DNA of 23,649 nucleotides from a virus (IMGVR_UViG_3300005260_000046:1-23649); one strand, 5' to 3'. Positions 13,118 to 21,250 are shown, numbered from the stretch's first letter. A program made the numbers and translations. Notes: generated by a model not told the origin, from the sequence alone.

Positions 13118-14344
13118 TTAAAGGTTGACCCGGTTCACCGTTTGTGCCATTATATTTTGTTGGTTGTTTATATCCTTCACATCGACATATACCGGCGGGA
13201 AATTATTGATCATCTGGTAAGCTATCGTATTGGCCAAATTCTTATTGTCATTCACCGGCTGGTTGTAATAACGGTTGGCATTGCCGCCATCGGTAAAGAT
13301 GCCGCCTACTGCATATCCTTTTGAATAGGCAGGAACTGAAAAATCGCGGCCGCCGTAGGCTACGTTAATAGCGCTTACCATATTGCGCGCCCATGGATCG
13401 CGCATGGCCTCGGATACCACCACTCCTTCGCCTGAGCGCAAATGCGCATTGGTATTGTCAGAGCGGCTGTAGCCAGGTAGGACTGCACCTTTGCCATCTG
13501 ACCTGAAATAACCCCCTTTGGCATAAGTGGCTAATTTGGCGGGCGGCTGCTGCGCCTCTATTGTTGCAATTTGGGATGCTGTTTGCGCTACTATGGCAGC
13601 AAGAGCAATGGTACCTGCGATAGGCCCTAACTCGGCCTCGGCTTTTGTGACAGCCATGGCACCGTTCATGATGGCTTGGGCGATGTTGTATTTTTGCTCT
13701 TGTTTAAAGGCATTGCGTTTAGCCGTATCCTCCAATTTGTATATGTTGTTTTCTTTCGTTTTCTTATCGGAGGCTTCAAGGCTCGTATTGTTATCTATGG
13801 CTTTTCGCTGATCCTCCAGCCCCCGGACCTGTGCATCACGCCGTTCATCAATGCCTTTTGTAATTATATTGAAAACAGCGTCAGAAGTTTTTTGGGCGCT
13901 TTCAATCTCACTGGCACGGATCTTGTCCTGTGAGGCCTTGGTACTCTGTTCGATTGCAGTGTTAGTCTGTTTGTTGGCCTGTACAGCCGCATCAGTTCCC
14001 TTCTTTAACGGCTTTTTGTAATAACCTTCCACGTTGCTAAAAATATTTTTGAAACCGGTACTGAAGACAGTACCTATGGTTTCCCCAAAAGATTTTAATG
14101 ACTTAATAAAGCCATTGATGATATTGTTAGCTTGCTGAACTTGTTTTGCACCGTCCGTTGTGATTTTGGTAGCACTTTCACTTATCGTGTCTATGTTTTT
14201 TTGGGCTTTCGATACACCCTCAGCTAAGTTGGCAACTGCGGCGTTAAGGTCGGTCACTGCTCCTGAATATTTGTCCAATTGCTGAAGTCCGTCTGAATTT
14301 ACTTGCACATCGAGCGTGATTTTTTTATTAATGTCGTCTGCCAT
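13118..14344 (-). CDS. Tail tape measure protein (short)
   Basis: Spans the tail lumen and sets its length; it also helps DNA enter the host. The 408 residues begin with polar coiled-coil heptads (LNAAVANLAEGVSKAQKNIDT), then helical repeats rich in Lys, Gln and Ala. A hydrophobic segment lies at about 219-262 (PIAGTIALAAIVAQTASQIA), and the Gly-rich C-terminal region carries the pattern common in tape measures, YAKGGYFRSDGKG and LRSGEGVVVSEAMRDPWARN. Such proteins are often 600-1500 residues, so a short tail is expected. The gene follows the two large tail proteins and a secreted-protein cargo gene, and it is well separated from the assembly chaperone, which normally lies just before it. Confidence 0.83.
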   Translation of the reverse strand: MADDINKKITLDVQVNSDGLQQLDKYSGAVTDLNAAVANLAEGVSKAQKNIDTISESATKITTDGAKQVQQANNIINGFIKSLKSFGETIGTVFSTGFKNIFSNVEGYYKKPLKKGTDAAVQANKQTNTAIEQSTKASQDKIRASEIESAQKTSDAVFNIITKGIDERRDAQVRGLEDQRKAIDNNTSLEASDKKTKENNIYKLEDTAKRNAFKQEQKYNIAQAIMNGAMAVTKAEAELGPIAGTIALAAIVAQTASQIATIEAQQPPAKLATYAKGGYFRSDGKGAVLPGYSRSDNTNAHLRSGEGVVVSEAMRDPWARNMVSAINVAYGGRDFSVPAYSKGYAVGGIFTDGGNANRYYNQPVNDNKNLANTIAYQMINNFPPVYVDVKDINNQQNIMAQTVNRVNL

Positions 14345-14393
14345 AATTTTTGGTTTATTATTTAAAAGAATAAAATGGGATAAGCATTCACTG

Positions 14394-14441
14394 TTATGCC
14401 GGGGACAGCCTATTACTATGTAATAAGTGCAATTGGCATAA
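14394..14441. other. Nested inverted repeats between cargo gene and tape measure
   Basis: The outer arms TTATGCC (14394-14400) and GGCATAA (14435-14441) enclose a second hairpin, TATTAC-TAT-GTAATA (14411-14425). The spacer lies 35 bases after the stop of the secreted-protein gene. No T-run follows, so it is more likely an RNA structure than an intrinsic terminator. Confidence 0.4.
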
Positions 14442-14475
14442 TTAAGATTTTGAAAATTATTGAAGCCGACGCTTG

Positions 14476-15042
14476 TTAAAGATCTGATCTTCTTCTGGAC
14501 TGAACTAAACTAAACAAGGCAGCATCCTGGTATACCAGCATAACATTCAGCGAATGTACAGTGGACTGAAACTCTAATGAGGCCGCATTTTTATTTTTCG
14601 ATCGCCACAGGGTTGTGCAAAATTGATTGCCTGATTTGAGCATTCTTATGCGGGTTCTATTGTTTTCTGAATCCCTAAAATTGTTGGTAAGGATGCCTTT
14701 GCCGTAAACCGCGTTGATATCATTCCTCAAATTATCATAGAAATCAAGTACTTCGTCTTCAGGAGAGACTACGAAAATAAAATCAGCTTCATAAGCTTTA
14801 TTATCTACAAATTTAATTACACAGCCAACTTCTCTTCCACTCACGGTAAAGCCCGCAAATACTGGACTGTCTTTTCGGCTCAGCGAATCGATTTGTTTTC
14901 CGCCCTTAGCCGCTATGGCATTTTTTACAGTGATCGAATCGCTTCCAAAAGGGATGTCCAGAAACCCGTCAATAGATTTTTTGCCTTGAGAGAATGCAAT
15001 CAGAGGCATAGTAATTATCAATAGTAATAGAAGTTTTTTCAT
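14476..15042 (-). CDS. Secreted protein of unknown function (accessory gene)
   Basis: The 188-residue protein starts at the ATG at 15042 (MKKLLLLLIITMPLIAFSQG, a clear Sec signal peptide with cleavage after FSQ); a TTG four codons upstream is unlikely. The mature part begins with SIDGFLDIPFGSDSITVKNAI, a pattern like small periplasmic proteins that start with 'G...iPFG.s...v...l'. It ends with a Ser/Arg-rich tail. No catalytic motif is visible. It is transcribed with the late genes but has its own perfect host-type promoter in the 66 bases between it and the upstream tail gene. It is the only minus-strand cargo gene in the tail module and probably acts in the periplasm of the lysogen. Confidence 0.7.
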   Translation of the reverse strand: MKKLLLLLIITMPLIAFSQGKKSIDGFLDIPFGSDSITVKNAIAAKGGKQIDSLSRKDSPVFAGFTVSGREVGCVIKFVDNKAYEADFIFVVSPEDEVLDFYDNLRNDINAVYGKGILTNNFRDSENNRTRIRMLKSGNQFCTTLWRSKNKNAASLEFQSTVHSLNVMLVYQDAALFSLVQSRRRSDL

Positions 15043-15060
15043 GCGTAAGGCCAAGTATTA

Positions 15061-15105
15061 CTAATTTTATTAGCAAATATAACTAACATGTTTTTGATTT
15101 GCAAA
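15061..15105 (-). promoter_or_regulatory. Strong Bacteroidetes-type promoter of the secreted-protein gene
   Basis: Minus strand: TTTG (15105-15102), 20 bases, TATATTTG (15081-15074), a perfect -7 box and a perfect TTTG -33 box. A dyad CTAAT-TTT-ATTAG (15061-15073) follows at once, at the expected start of transcription. Confidence 0.65.
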
Positions 15106-15107
15106 TT

Positions 15108-17165
15108 TCATCCAAGTTTTATTAATTCCACCTTACACGGCTGACCTTTGCGCCAGCTATCGATCTTATTAATGTAATAGTAAGCATTATCCTGTTTGAG
15201 GTAAATCGGGATCATCAGATCCAGTTCCAGTATATCTCTTGGTGTAAGCAAAACATAGTGTGTTATCTTTTTAGTTTGCGTTAGTATTTTCTGAAATTCA
15301 GAATAATATTTTGTCTGCAAACCTGGCAATTTTTTATTGTTGTTCGACGGCATATCGCAGAAACACAAATTGTATTCGCCGTCGGGTTTATAAAAATAGG
15401 GTACCGATATCCAGTCGTTCACCATGATGTTGTTTGCAGTGTTGCCATCGTTGAAGGTGACGGTTTTGCTTATTGTCCTGAGGTCGAATTTCTGATCAAC
15501 AAGCAGGCGTGGACCTGTGCTGAGAGAAAAATCGTTATCATCGCTTTTGGGGTCCTTCTTGAGGATTTGTGCTATTGTTCCCCCCCAAAACGGTCGATTG
15601 AGTGTTGGTGCGAACTGGCTTTGAAACAGATTGCCGGTAGCGGGCAGGGTTGTGTCGGCAATATTGATCTGTGAATTGGCAAAGTCCTTTGGTAGCACGT
15701 TGTCATCTTCCTTGTACTTCAGGTAGTTGACCTGGGCATAGCTGCCGAGCTGGAAGACAATTTGTTTGCCCTGATCGATGCATTTGCTGCTCCAGTCTTT
15801 TGCGATCGGAATATTGTTGACGACATCACGCAGCGAATTGAAGCTGATGGTGCGATTAGCGTTATCGGTTTGGCAGATGATACCGAACTTTTGCAGGATA
15901 TCTTTTAGCAAGTCTTTTTGCGAGATATCGGGAAAAATGCGTTCGCATTGGATAGCCTGACCATATTGAACATCCTGCGTTTTATTCTGAATGTTGAAAG
16001 TGGCACCGCTATTCAATGTAAACGAGCCCCCGGTATATCCTGAGAATTCGTAAGTGATCTTGATGCCTTGCCCGGGTTGAAGCACCTGGTCAAACGATAC
16101 GGTTTGATTTTTTAAAACAATGGTATTCGCACTACCCCTGTCGGCATAATCTACAGTGGTTTCGGCTAATACCTGGGCATCGGCGTCAGACTGGGTAACG
16201 TTATCATATAAACGTATCTGTACGCCGATCTTGGATGAATAGCTCGCATGCGAAGGATTGGTGGATGTGAATGAAATGCCAAAAGCCACTGAAGCGGTTA
16301 TATTGGTGATCTCAGACACAAAATAGCCATTTATCGCCGGATTATAATATTGGCTTGGATCTGAAATAATGATACTAAAAGGAATCGGACCAATATTATG
16401 AGAGGTGTCGGGATGTGATCTCGAAAAGTTTTGCCCGCTTTGTACCGTGATGCTTTTGTAGCTCATATTGTTTTGTACATCGGTACTGTGATCGAATGAA
16501 TCATTAGCAAACTGGCATATGAGCTTTGAGTATAACGGCTCATTCAACAATGAGCCGGCGCCTTTGTATCCGGCTGATTTGAGCAGCAGATCGATCGCTG
16601 TTTTAATGAAAAAGCCCGGCCGCTGATAATGCACGTCGATCGGTGTGGAATAATCGGAATTACTGATCAGGCCATAGTCGACAACCGGCCATATCCATCC
16701 CTCCGTTTTGGTTTGCGAATAGGCGACATTTTCGACATTCCATCTATGATCGTATGGTTGCCATAGCAGGCTCTTGCCCCAACGGCTGGTACTATCGCCC
16801 ATGTCATATAATTTGCCGTCGATAGCGTCGAAGAAATCGGCATTGCCTGAAAGAACGGTAACGTTGGCGTTATCTTGGTCTATTTGATTTAATTCGGCAA
16901 TGCCGTAGGGTATGATCTCGAGCCCATCCTGTATCAACTTAGCCGGATATTGCTGATAAGGCGCGTTCGTAGTAAAGGTTAAATCATCAGGAAAGCCCAA
17001 TATCCGCCGGTTTCGTTGTGTGAGCGGTAGTTTGAATCGATTGCTGGTGTTGCCTTGCTGATTTTGTACTTCGGCCAGATTATTCACCTGAAAGGTGAGT
17101 GCGATGGGCGAATCGTCATTCTGATCGACGAGCTGATCGTTGATATATAATTGAAGTTGGTTCAT
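15108..17165 (-). CDS. Large tail protein, probably baseplate or tail tip
   Basis: A 685-residue virion protein. It starts with MNQLQLYINDQLVDQNDDSP and a conserved-looking segment (NRFKLPLTQRNRRILGFPDD). A long beta-rich middle contains many Thr/Ser/Asn strands, and the C-terminus includes VLLTPRDILELDLMIPIYLKQD. The near start has LTFQVNNLAEVQNQQGN and later QYPAKLIQDGLEIIPYG, reminiscent of baseplate hub and tail tip proteins of Bacteroidetes prophages, but I cannot name a domain. It is transcribed after the 691-residue protein and before the tape measure, in a block that should form the distal tail. It may also carry host-wall contacts. Confidence 0.68.
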   Translation of the reverse strand: MNQLQLYINDQLVDQNDDSPIALTFQVNNLAEVQNQQGNTSNRFKLPLTQRNRRILGFPDDLTFTTNAPYQQYPAKLIQDGLEIIPYGIAELNQIDQDNANVTVLSGNADFFDAIDGKLYDMGDSTSRWGKSLLWQPYDHRWNVENVAYSQTKTEGWIWPVVDYGLISNSDYSTPIDVHYQRPGFFIKTAIDLLLKSAGYKGAGSLLNEPLYSKLICQFANDSFDHSTDVQNNMSYKSITVQSGQNFSRSHPDTSHNIGPIPFSIIISDPSQYYNPAINGYFVSEITNITASVAFGISFTSTNPSHASYSSKIGVQIRLYDNVTQSDADAQVLAETTVDYADRGSANTIVLKNQTVSFDQVLQPGQGIKITYEFSGYTGGSFTLNSGATFNIQNKTQDVQYGQAIQCERIFPDISQKDLLKDILQKFGIICQTDNANRTISFNSLRDVVNNIPIAKDWSSKCIDQGKQIVFQLGSYAQVNYLKYKEDDNVLPKDFANSQINIADTTLPATGNLFQSQFAPTLNRPFWGGTIAQILKKDPKSDDNDFSLSTGPRLLVDQKFDLRTISKTVTFNDGNTANNIMVNDWISVPYFYKPDGEYNLCFCDMPSNNNKKLPGLQTKYYSEFQKILTQTKKITHYVLLTPRDILELDLMIPIYLKQDNAYYYINKIDSWRKGQPCKVELIKLG

Positions 17166-17170
17166 GAATC

Positions 17171-17284
17171 TTGTTAAAAGGTTGTAGGTTGGAAAGTTGT
17201 AATGTTATTCTTGCAAATGTTTCAGGGCCTGTTGTAGGGCCACAACCTTTCAACCCTAAAAACATTTTCAACTTTACAACAAAA
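17171..17284. repeat. GTTGTA/GTTGAAA repeat spacer between the two large tail genes
   Basis: GTTGTAGGTTGGAAAGTTGTAATGTT-like words at the left face CACAACC/TTTCAACC/CAACTTTACAAC words at the right, forming a long imperfect inverted repeat between the genes. The same words occur at 19367-19435 on the other side of the 691-residue gene. Confidence 0.55.
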
Positions 17285-19360
17285 TCATTGTGTCTGAATA
17301 TTGATCGAGGGCATATTGAAGGTAATGCTGAATGGCGCCTGGCCGTTCAGGGTTTCGTATTCGCTGTAGGTTGCGGTATTGATCACAACGGTTTGCCATT
17401 TGACCGGATTTTTGTTCATAAGCATTTGTACTTTGGGTGAATACTTGATAGACTGCAGTCCCTTGATGTTGTTGACAGAAAGGTCTTCAGCCATTACTTT
17501 CATTTTCTGGCCTGCATCTTTGGCTATCACTTCTTCAATACCTTGTTGGTTTTCCCAATCGCTTACATAGTTTTTGATGATGGTTGCGTTTTGAACGTCG
17601 AGTGAGATTTCCTGGTTGTAGACGAAACGATAATAATTCCAGGAGCCTGTCAAACCTATCCAGCGCAGATAAATCGAATTTTCATCAACAGCGTCGTCGA
17701 TACGGATGGTTTGCGTTTGGGTAACGGCGTGCGGTGTACTGTCTTCATCATTGTATTTCAGTGTCAATGTGAAATAATACGCTTCGGGCGAAAATGTGGT
17801 ATTGATGAGCAAACGATTTAATCCCAGTTGTGCCGGTAATGGCGTATCTGTAATCGATTCGCCAGCAATGATGAACTTGGTGCTGTCCTCATTCAATAGC
17901 CATGATCCATCTTCGTTCAGCAGATCGGTTGTTTGTGAATCGCCGGGCAATGGTTGCCGGTTGATATCGAGCGGAATGATCTCGCAATAAATATCGCGAC
18001 CAAGGAGGTCTTCGCTGTAGATAAAACCAATATCAAAGGGATAGCTATTTGAAAAAACAGGCTCAGCGAAATCTGTTATCCAGGCAGCGGGTTGTGCGCC
18101 GTCGGCAATTGAAGCAAAAGACACGAAGGCGGCCATGTTGCCACCGTAACGCTGGCCCAGCTGCCGGGCAGCATATAGCACATAATAAGGTGTGCTAACC
18201 GGAATATAGGCGGATACATGGCCATTTGCGGTTCCATTGTCCCAGCTTTCGGCGTACTGAATTTGGTAGCTAGCGGAGAGATTGGCATCCCGGAAATTGA
18301 TTTGGGTATAATCGCTATCGTCTTTAGGCTGTAGCAGGCTTTGGAGAAAGTTGGAAAAATCGGCTTTCACCAAACCGGTGCTATCGGGCCTGTTGGTGGC
18401 GCTTATGACCTGTTGCTGACCGGTAAGCGGATCCTGGTAGGTGATCTGAGTCAATATCTTGTAGTATGGCCGCAGGCGGTTGATATTAATAAAACCGGAA
18501 GCATTACCTGTGTACGGCGCATTTATTAGCAGGGTATTATCGCTGTTTGCGACATTTACAGTGTAGACGCCTTTATAATTTCCTGAGTTAAGATAAACAA
18601 GGTCGCCGGCTGCTACGGCGTAACCTGTTGCCGGATCGGAAAGGGGTGCATTTACGGAAAGTAACGCGTTGCCTGTTACAGAATCGCGGTTGATGACTGT
18701 TACTTCAAAATCTTTGCGCTGATAAGTAAATACAATAGGATTGAAAGCAGCATTCCAGCGGGAAATATTGCCATTTCCTAAATCAACAGAAGGGTCCGAA
18801 ACGAGCAGGTTGGATAAAACCGATACGCTTACTGAACTGATCTTCGTACATCCTGCAGGATTGGCGTCTTTTACTTCGAACTGATGTGCGCCGCCAGAGA
18901 GGCCGGCAAATGTTGGTGAGTTTTGCCAGGTGGCGCCGGCATCCTTACTGTATTGCAGCGGCAGGTAGGTAGACAGAGCGTTAATGGTGATCTGTCCATC
19001 CAATGCACCGGGTGCCGATTCAGACTTATCGATAGAAATATAATCGATAAACAGATCGCAAGGATTGGCGGGCGGCGGCGTGCCCGGAACAGCACCGATA
19101 TTGATAACCTGGAACTTTGTGAAAAACAGGGGAGAACTATTGACGATTTGGCCAAAGTAGATCAGTTGCGACTGACCGGCTATATTCACCGTGTTTTCGG
19201 TTACGGTGCCATTGATGTTCATGTCGAAGGTGACAGCTACGTTGTTGCCGTTAACCAGCTGACCCGTGGCGGCGTCTTTAAGCTGGATATAAACATTTCC
19301 GTTTACCTGGGTACCGGACACGGAGGTATCGGCGTAGACGATGGAGGCGATGAGGCTCAT
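17285..19360 (-). CDS. Large tail/fibre protein with an SprB-like domain
   Basis: The 691-residue protein begins MSLIASIVYADTSVSGTQVNGNVYIQL. Residues about 104-181 closely follow the pattern of SprB-type repeats from Bacteroidetes adhesins: D.....I..G....LDGQITINALSTYLPLQYSKDAG, then TWQNSPTFAGLSGGAHQF and EVKDANPAGC. A second beta unit follows (GDLVYLNSGNYKGVYTVN, about 244-261), similar in style to the insertion in the capsid. The rest is strand-rich, with a long C-terminal part (YLRWIGLTGSWNYYRF) of unknown fold. No signal peptide is present, so it is a cytoplasmically made virion protein, most likely of the tail tip or a side fibre. It is the first of two nearly 700-residue proteins. The function is inferred. 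Confidence 0.7.
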   Translation of the reverse strand: MSLIASIVYADTSVSGTQVNGNVYIQLKDAATGQLVNGNNVAVTFDMNINGTVTENTVNIAGQSQLIYFGQIVNSSPLFFTKFQVINIGAVPGTPPPANPCDLFIDYISIDKSESAPGALDGQITINALSTYLPLQYSKDAGATWQNSPTFAGLSGGAHQFEVKDANPAGCTKISSVSVSVLSNLLVSDPSVDLGNGNISRWNAAFNPIVFTYQRKDFEVTVINRDSVTGNALLSVNAPLSDPATGYAVAAGDLVYLNSGNYKGVYTVNVANSDNTLLINAPYTGNASGFININRLRPYYKILTQITYQDPLTGQQQVISATNRPDSTGLVKADFSNFLQSLLQPKDDSDYTQINFRDANLSASYQIQYAESWDNGTANGHVSAYIPVSTPYYVLYAARQLGQRYGGNMAAFVSFASIADGAQPAAWITDFAEPVFSNSYPFDIGFIYSEDLLGRDIYCEIIPLDINRQPLPGDSQTTDLLNEDGSWLLNEDSTKFIIAGESITDTPLPAQLGLNRLLINTTFSPEAYYFTLTLKYNDEDSTPHAVTQTQTIRIDDAVDENSIYLRWIGLTGSWNYYRFVYNQEISLDVQNATIIKNYVSDWENQQGIEEVIAKDAGQKMKVMAEDLSVNNIKGLQSIKYSPKVQMLMNKNPVKWQTVVINTATYSEYETLNGQAPFSITFNMPSINIQTQ

Positions 19361-19366
19361 TTTTTG

Positions 19367-19435
19367 GTTGTAATACTTGAAGAGGTGGACGAAAAGTTGT
19401 ATTGGTTGTAGTAATTGCAGAAGTTGTAATAGTTT
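19367..19435. repeat. GTTGTA-family repeat leader of the 691-residue gene
   Basis: Units GTTGTAATA, GTTGTATTG, GTTGTAGTA and GTTGTAATA are distributed upstream of the start codon. The transcript reads as ACAAC repeats, as in front of the capsid gene. Confidence 0.55.
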
Positions 19436-19891
19436 TTAATTTCCAGGGCCAAGCGTATTAACAATTTGCCGGACGACAGCATTGGCTATTTGTTCTGCGG
19501 ACGAATGAAGCCGGAAGTTGATGTTTTCATCGCTCAGCGGTTCGGACAGGATACCCGGCAAGCCTTTGAAGCCTTTTTTATCAATCGACTTTTTTATCGC
19601 CCAAACCGCCTGGTCGGGGATGCCTTTGGCCCCGCACCAGGCTTTTATCCGTTCGATCATTGGCGGGTTGCTAAGCGTTGGGTTTGAGCCAGTGGGCGCA
19701 CGACCGGTTTCCAATAATTGCATGTATCCAGGCAATTGTAATTGAGCAGAATTGCTATCGCCGGTAACGATGATCTGTTGAGCCGTTTGACCGGTCACTA
19801 TTTTGCCATGTGACTGTAAGGAGTGGATGATGTCTGCTTTAAGGGACTCGAGGAACTCGATTATTGGATCGGTCATTGGTTCATTTGTCAT
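19436..19891 (-). CDS. HK97 gp10-like neck/tail completion protein
   Basis: The 151-residue protein shows the pattern of HK97 gp10-type proteins: an N-terminal helix (FLESLKADIIHSLQSHGKIV), GYMQLLETGRAPTG (55-68) and PPMIERIKAWCGAKG (76-90), then a C-terminal helix. These proteins sit at the head-tail junction and are needed to join or complete the tail. An in-frame ATG at 19876 with a similar leader is an equally good start and would give 146 residues. It follows the terminator-like gene by 23 bases in the transcript. Family recognition is by residue pattern only. Confidence 0.72.
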   Translation of the reverse strand: MTNEPMTDPIIEFLESLKADIIHSLQSHGKIVTGQTAQQIIVTGDSNSAQLQLPGYMQLLETGRAPTGSNPTLSNPPMIERIKAWCGAKGIPDQAVWAIKKSIDKKGFKGLPGILSEPLSDENINFRLHSSAEQIANAVVRQIVNTLGPGN

Positions 19892-19914
19892 TGGTGTATT
19901 TGTTAAAGTCTGAA

Positions 19915-20361
19915 TCAGAATGAATCAAAATACATTGTTTGCAAAGTTATTGTCAGGTTGACCCCAGTTGAATTTACATCGAACTTATTATAAACAGGCA
20001 GGCATTTAGCTTTGTCGCCGGCTTTGACGCGGAAGTAGCGGCCTTCGCTTTCACGGTATTTTGATGATTTAACAATGAATTCATTGGCCATGTTAAGCGC
20101 TTGGTTCACATAGGTTTCGTTGTCAGCTGTGTATTGATCGAACTCGGTTTTATATAAAAACTCGAGGTAAATAGAAAAACTGTTGTCGACCGATCCATTG
20201 ACCTGCGGTGAAACTTCAATGGGTTGTAGCGGATACATGAACACCACCGGAAATGAGGCGTCATCAGCTAACGAATTAAGTTCGTTGGCGGTTCCGTAGA
20301 CAAAAGATGGTTGTGCTGATAGCGATCGTGTGACCGCCTCGACCTGGTTACGAATGGGCAT
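19915..20361 (-). CDS. Tail terminator-like protein
   Basis: A 148-residue protein beginning MPIRNQVEAVTRSLSAQPSF, followed by strands and helices without any membrane segment (VFMYPLQPIEVSPQ, IYLEFLYKTEFDQY), and ending in beta (LTITLQTMYFDSF). Size, alpha/beta character and position between the assembly chaperone and an HK97 gp10-like protein suggest a tail terminator that caps the tube. It is not confirmed by any motif. The start follows an A/T-rich spacer containing short direct words (GAGACTAGAGATAAAAGA). Confidence 0.6.
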   Translation of the reverse strand: MPIRNQVEAVTRSLSAQPSFVYGTANELNSLADDASFPVVFMYPLQPIEVSPQVNGSVDNSFSIYLEFLYKTEFDQYTADNETYVNQALNMANEFIVKSSKYRESEGRYFRVKAGDKAKCLPVYNKFDVNSTGVNLTITLQTMYFDSF

Positions 20362-20405
20362 AATATTAGAGACTAGAGATAAAAGATTAGGTGTTATTCC
20401 CGAAC

Positions 20406-20708
20406 TTATCGTTGTGCGCTCAGCAACTCGGTGTAGCGACGCTGGTATTCGGCTTCAGTTTTATTTAGCAGCAGTTTGGTGAGCATACGCTCGTAAGGCA
20501 TAGCCAGGATGACCGGCCATTTGGTGATATCGCCACCGGAGAGTGCATTTATGGTGTTAATATATTTGAATTTCTCAAACGCCTGGATACCTGCCTTTTT
20601 CTCCAGCGCTGACGGAGCTGTCGCAAGAAGCCTATTTTCTGTTTCAATAAGTTGGGATAACAGGTAAAAAAATGTCGGGCGATAGGCAGAGCCTCCGTTA
20701 CCTTTAGT
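20406..20708 (-). CDS. -1 frame extension of the tail assembly chaperone (GT-like product)
   Basis: This frame has no plausible start of its own but encodes 100 clearly protein-like residues from the shift point: TKGNGGSAYRPTFFYLLSQL, then IETENRLLATAPSALEKKAG, IQAFEKFKYINTINALSGGD, and a helical end ERMLTKLLLNKTEAEYQRRY. It overlaps the 3' end of the chaperone gene, whose zero frame has the slippery run A_AAA_AAA (20714-20708). Slipping back one base joins residue 181 of the chaperone to this frame, giving a 281-residue product. This is the gpG/gpGT arrangement of lambda-like phages, in which the extension recruits the tape measure to tube subunits. It is a real second frame by composition; that the shift occurs is inferred. 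Confidence 0.7.
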   Translation of the reverse strand, partial: TKGNGGSAYRPTFFYLLSQLIETENRLLATAPSALEKKAGIQAFEKFKYINTINALSGGDITKWPVILAMPYERMLTKLLLNKTEAEYQRRYTELLSAQR

Positions 20709-21250
20709 TTTTTTACTTCTTCACAAAATTCTTCAGCTTCATATTCATCGTACCTTTTGCCGGTAACGCGGCAAAAAAAGTAGTGCGACAATACCTGGGA
20801 GCAAGCTTTCAGCGAGGGAAGGAAATGATCTTGCCAGTCTTCTTCACCATATAAGTTGATATGCTCGTTGATCTCGTCAGCAATGATGTCCCTTGCAGCA
20901 AGGAAGGCGCCGGCGGGTTCGACTGACAAATTGTGCGTGACATTAATTACAATTTTTTTACCGTCGATAACAAATGTTATGCGGTTTGGAATGCTATCGC
21001 TTTGATACAGGTACCTGATCTGGTTTGCCAGGGAATTTACGTAATCGCCAAAGGTGAGAAAGTCCTCGAAGTTTTTGACCGCGTTCAGCTCATCTTTCGG
21101 TATACCTGAGAGTATGCTGATCGCGTCCAGGTCGTCGAGATAAGATTTTTCCTGCATAGCCAGCATCTGGCCTAAGGTCAATTCATTGAGCAAGGTAGGT
21201 ATTCTGACCCTGATCTTTCCGTCAGTTGTTTTTAATATTTTTTCTATCAT
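20549..21250 (-). CDS. Tail assembly chaperone (G-like), source of a programmed frameshift
   Basis: The 233-residue zero-frame product starts at the ATG at 21250 (MIEKILKTTDGKIRVRIPTL), preceded by a GGGGAAAGGGGG run that may act as a Shine-Dalgarno, unusual here. It is helical with acid-rich segments (EDWQDHF, DEYEAEEFCEEVKK). In the zero frame it ends in a basic tail (RQRWRKRQVSRRLRNSN). The stretch before the end contains two heptamers suited to -1 slippage, A_AAA_AAA (20714-20708) and T_TTT_TTT (20672-20666). The -1 frame stays open to 20406 with convincing protein sequence. Assembly chaperones of siphoviruses are made in exactly this way. The gene lies after the large terminase rather than next to the tape measure. 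Confidence 0.75.
   Translation of the reverse strand: MIEKILKTTDGKIRVRIPTLLNELTLGQMLAMQEKSYLDDLDAISILSGIPKDELNAVKNFEDFLTFGDYVNSLANQIRYLYQSDSIPNRITFVIDGKKIVINVTHNLSVEPAGAFLAARDIIADEINEHINLYGEEDWQDHFLPSLKACSQVLSHYFFCRVTGKRYDEYEAEEFCEEVKKLKVTEALPIARHFFTCYPNLLKQKIGFLRQLRQRWRKRQVSRRLRNSNILTP

Noticed and set aside
13025-13324. Plus-strand ORF after the 12523 lipoprotein (DAPGLVAALSGSGQITIA)
   Set aside because: The first part looks somewhat protein-like and could be a remnant, but most of it is antisense to the tape measure end and no start leader is seen.
18923-19411. Plus-strand ORF of 162 residues
   Set aside because: Antisense of the start of the 691-residue tail protein, whose frame is convincing.
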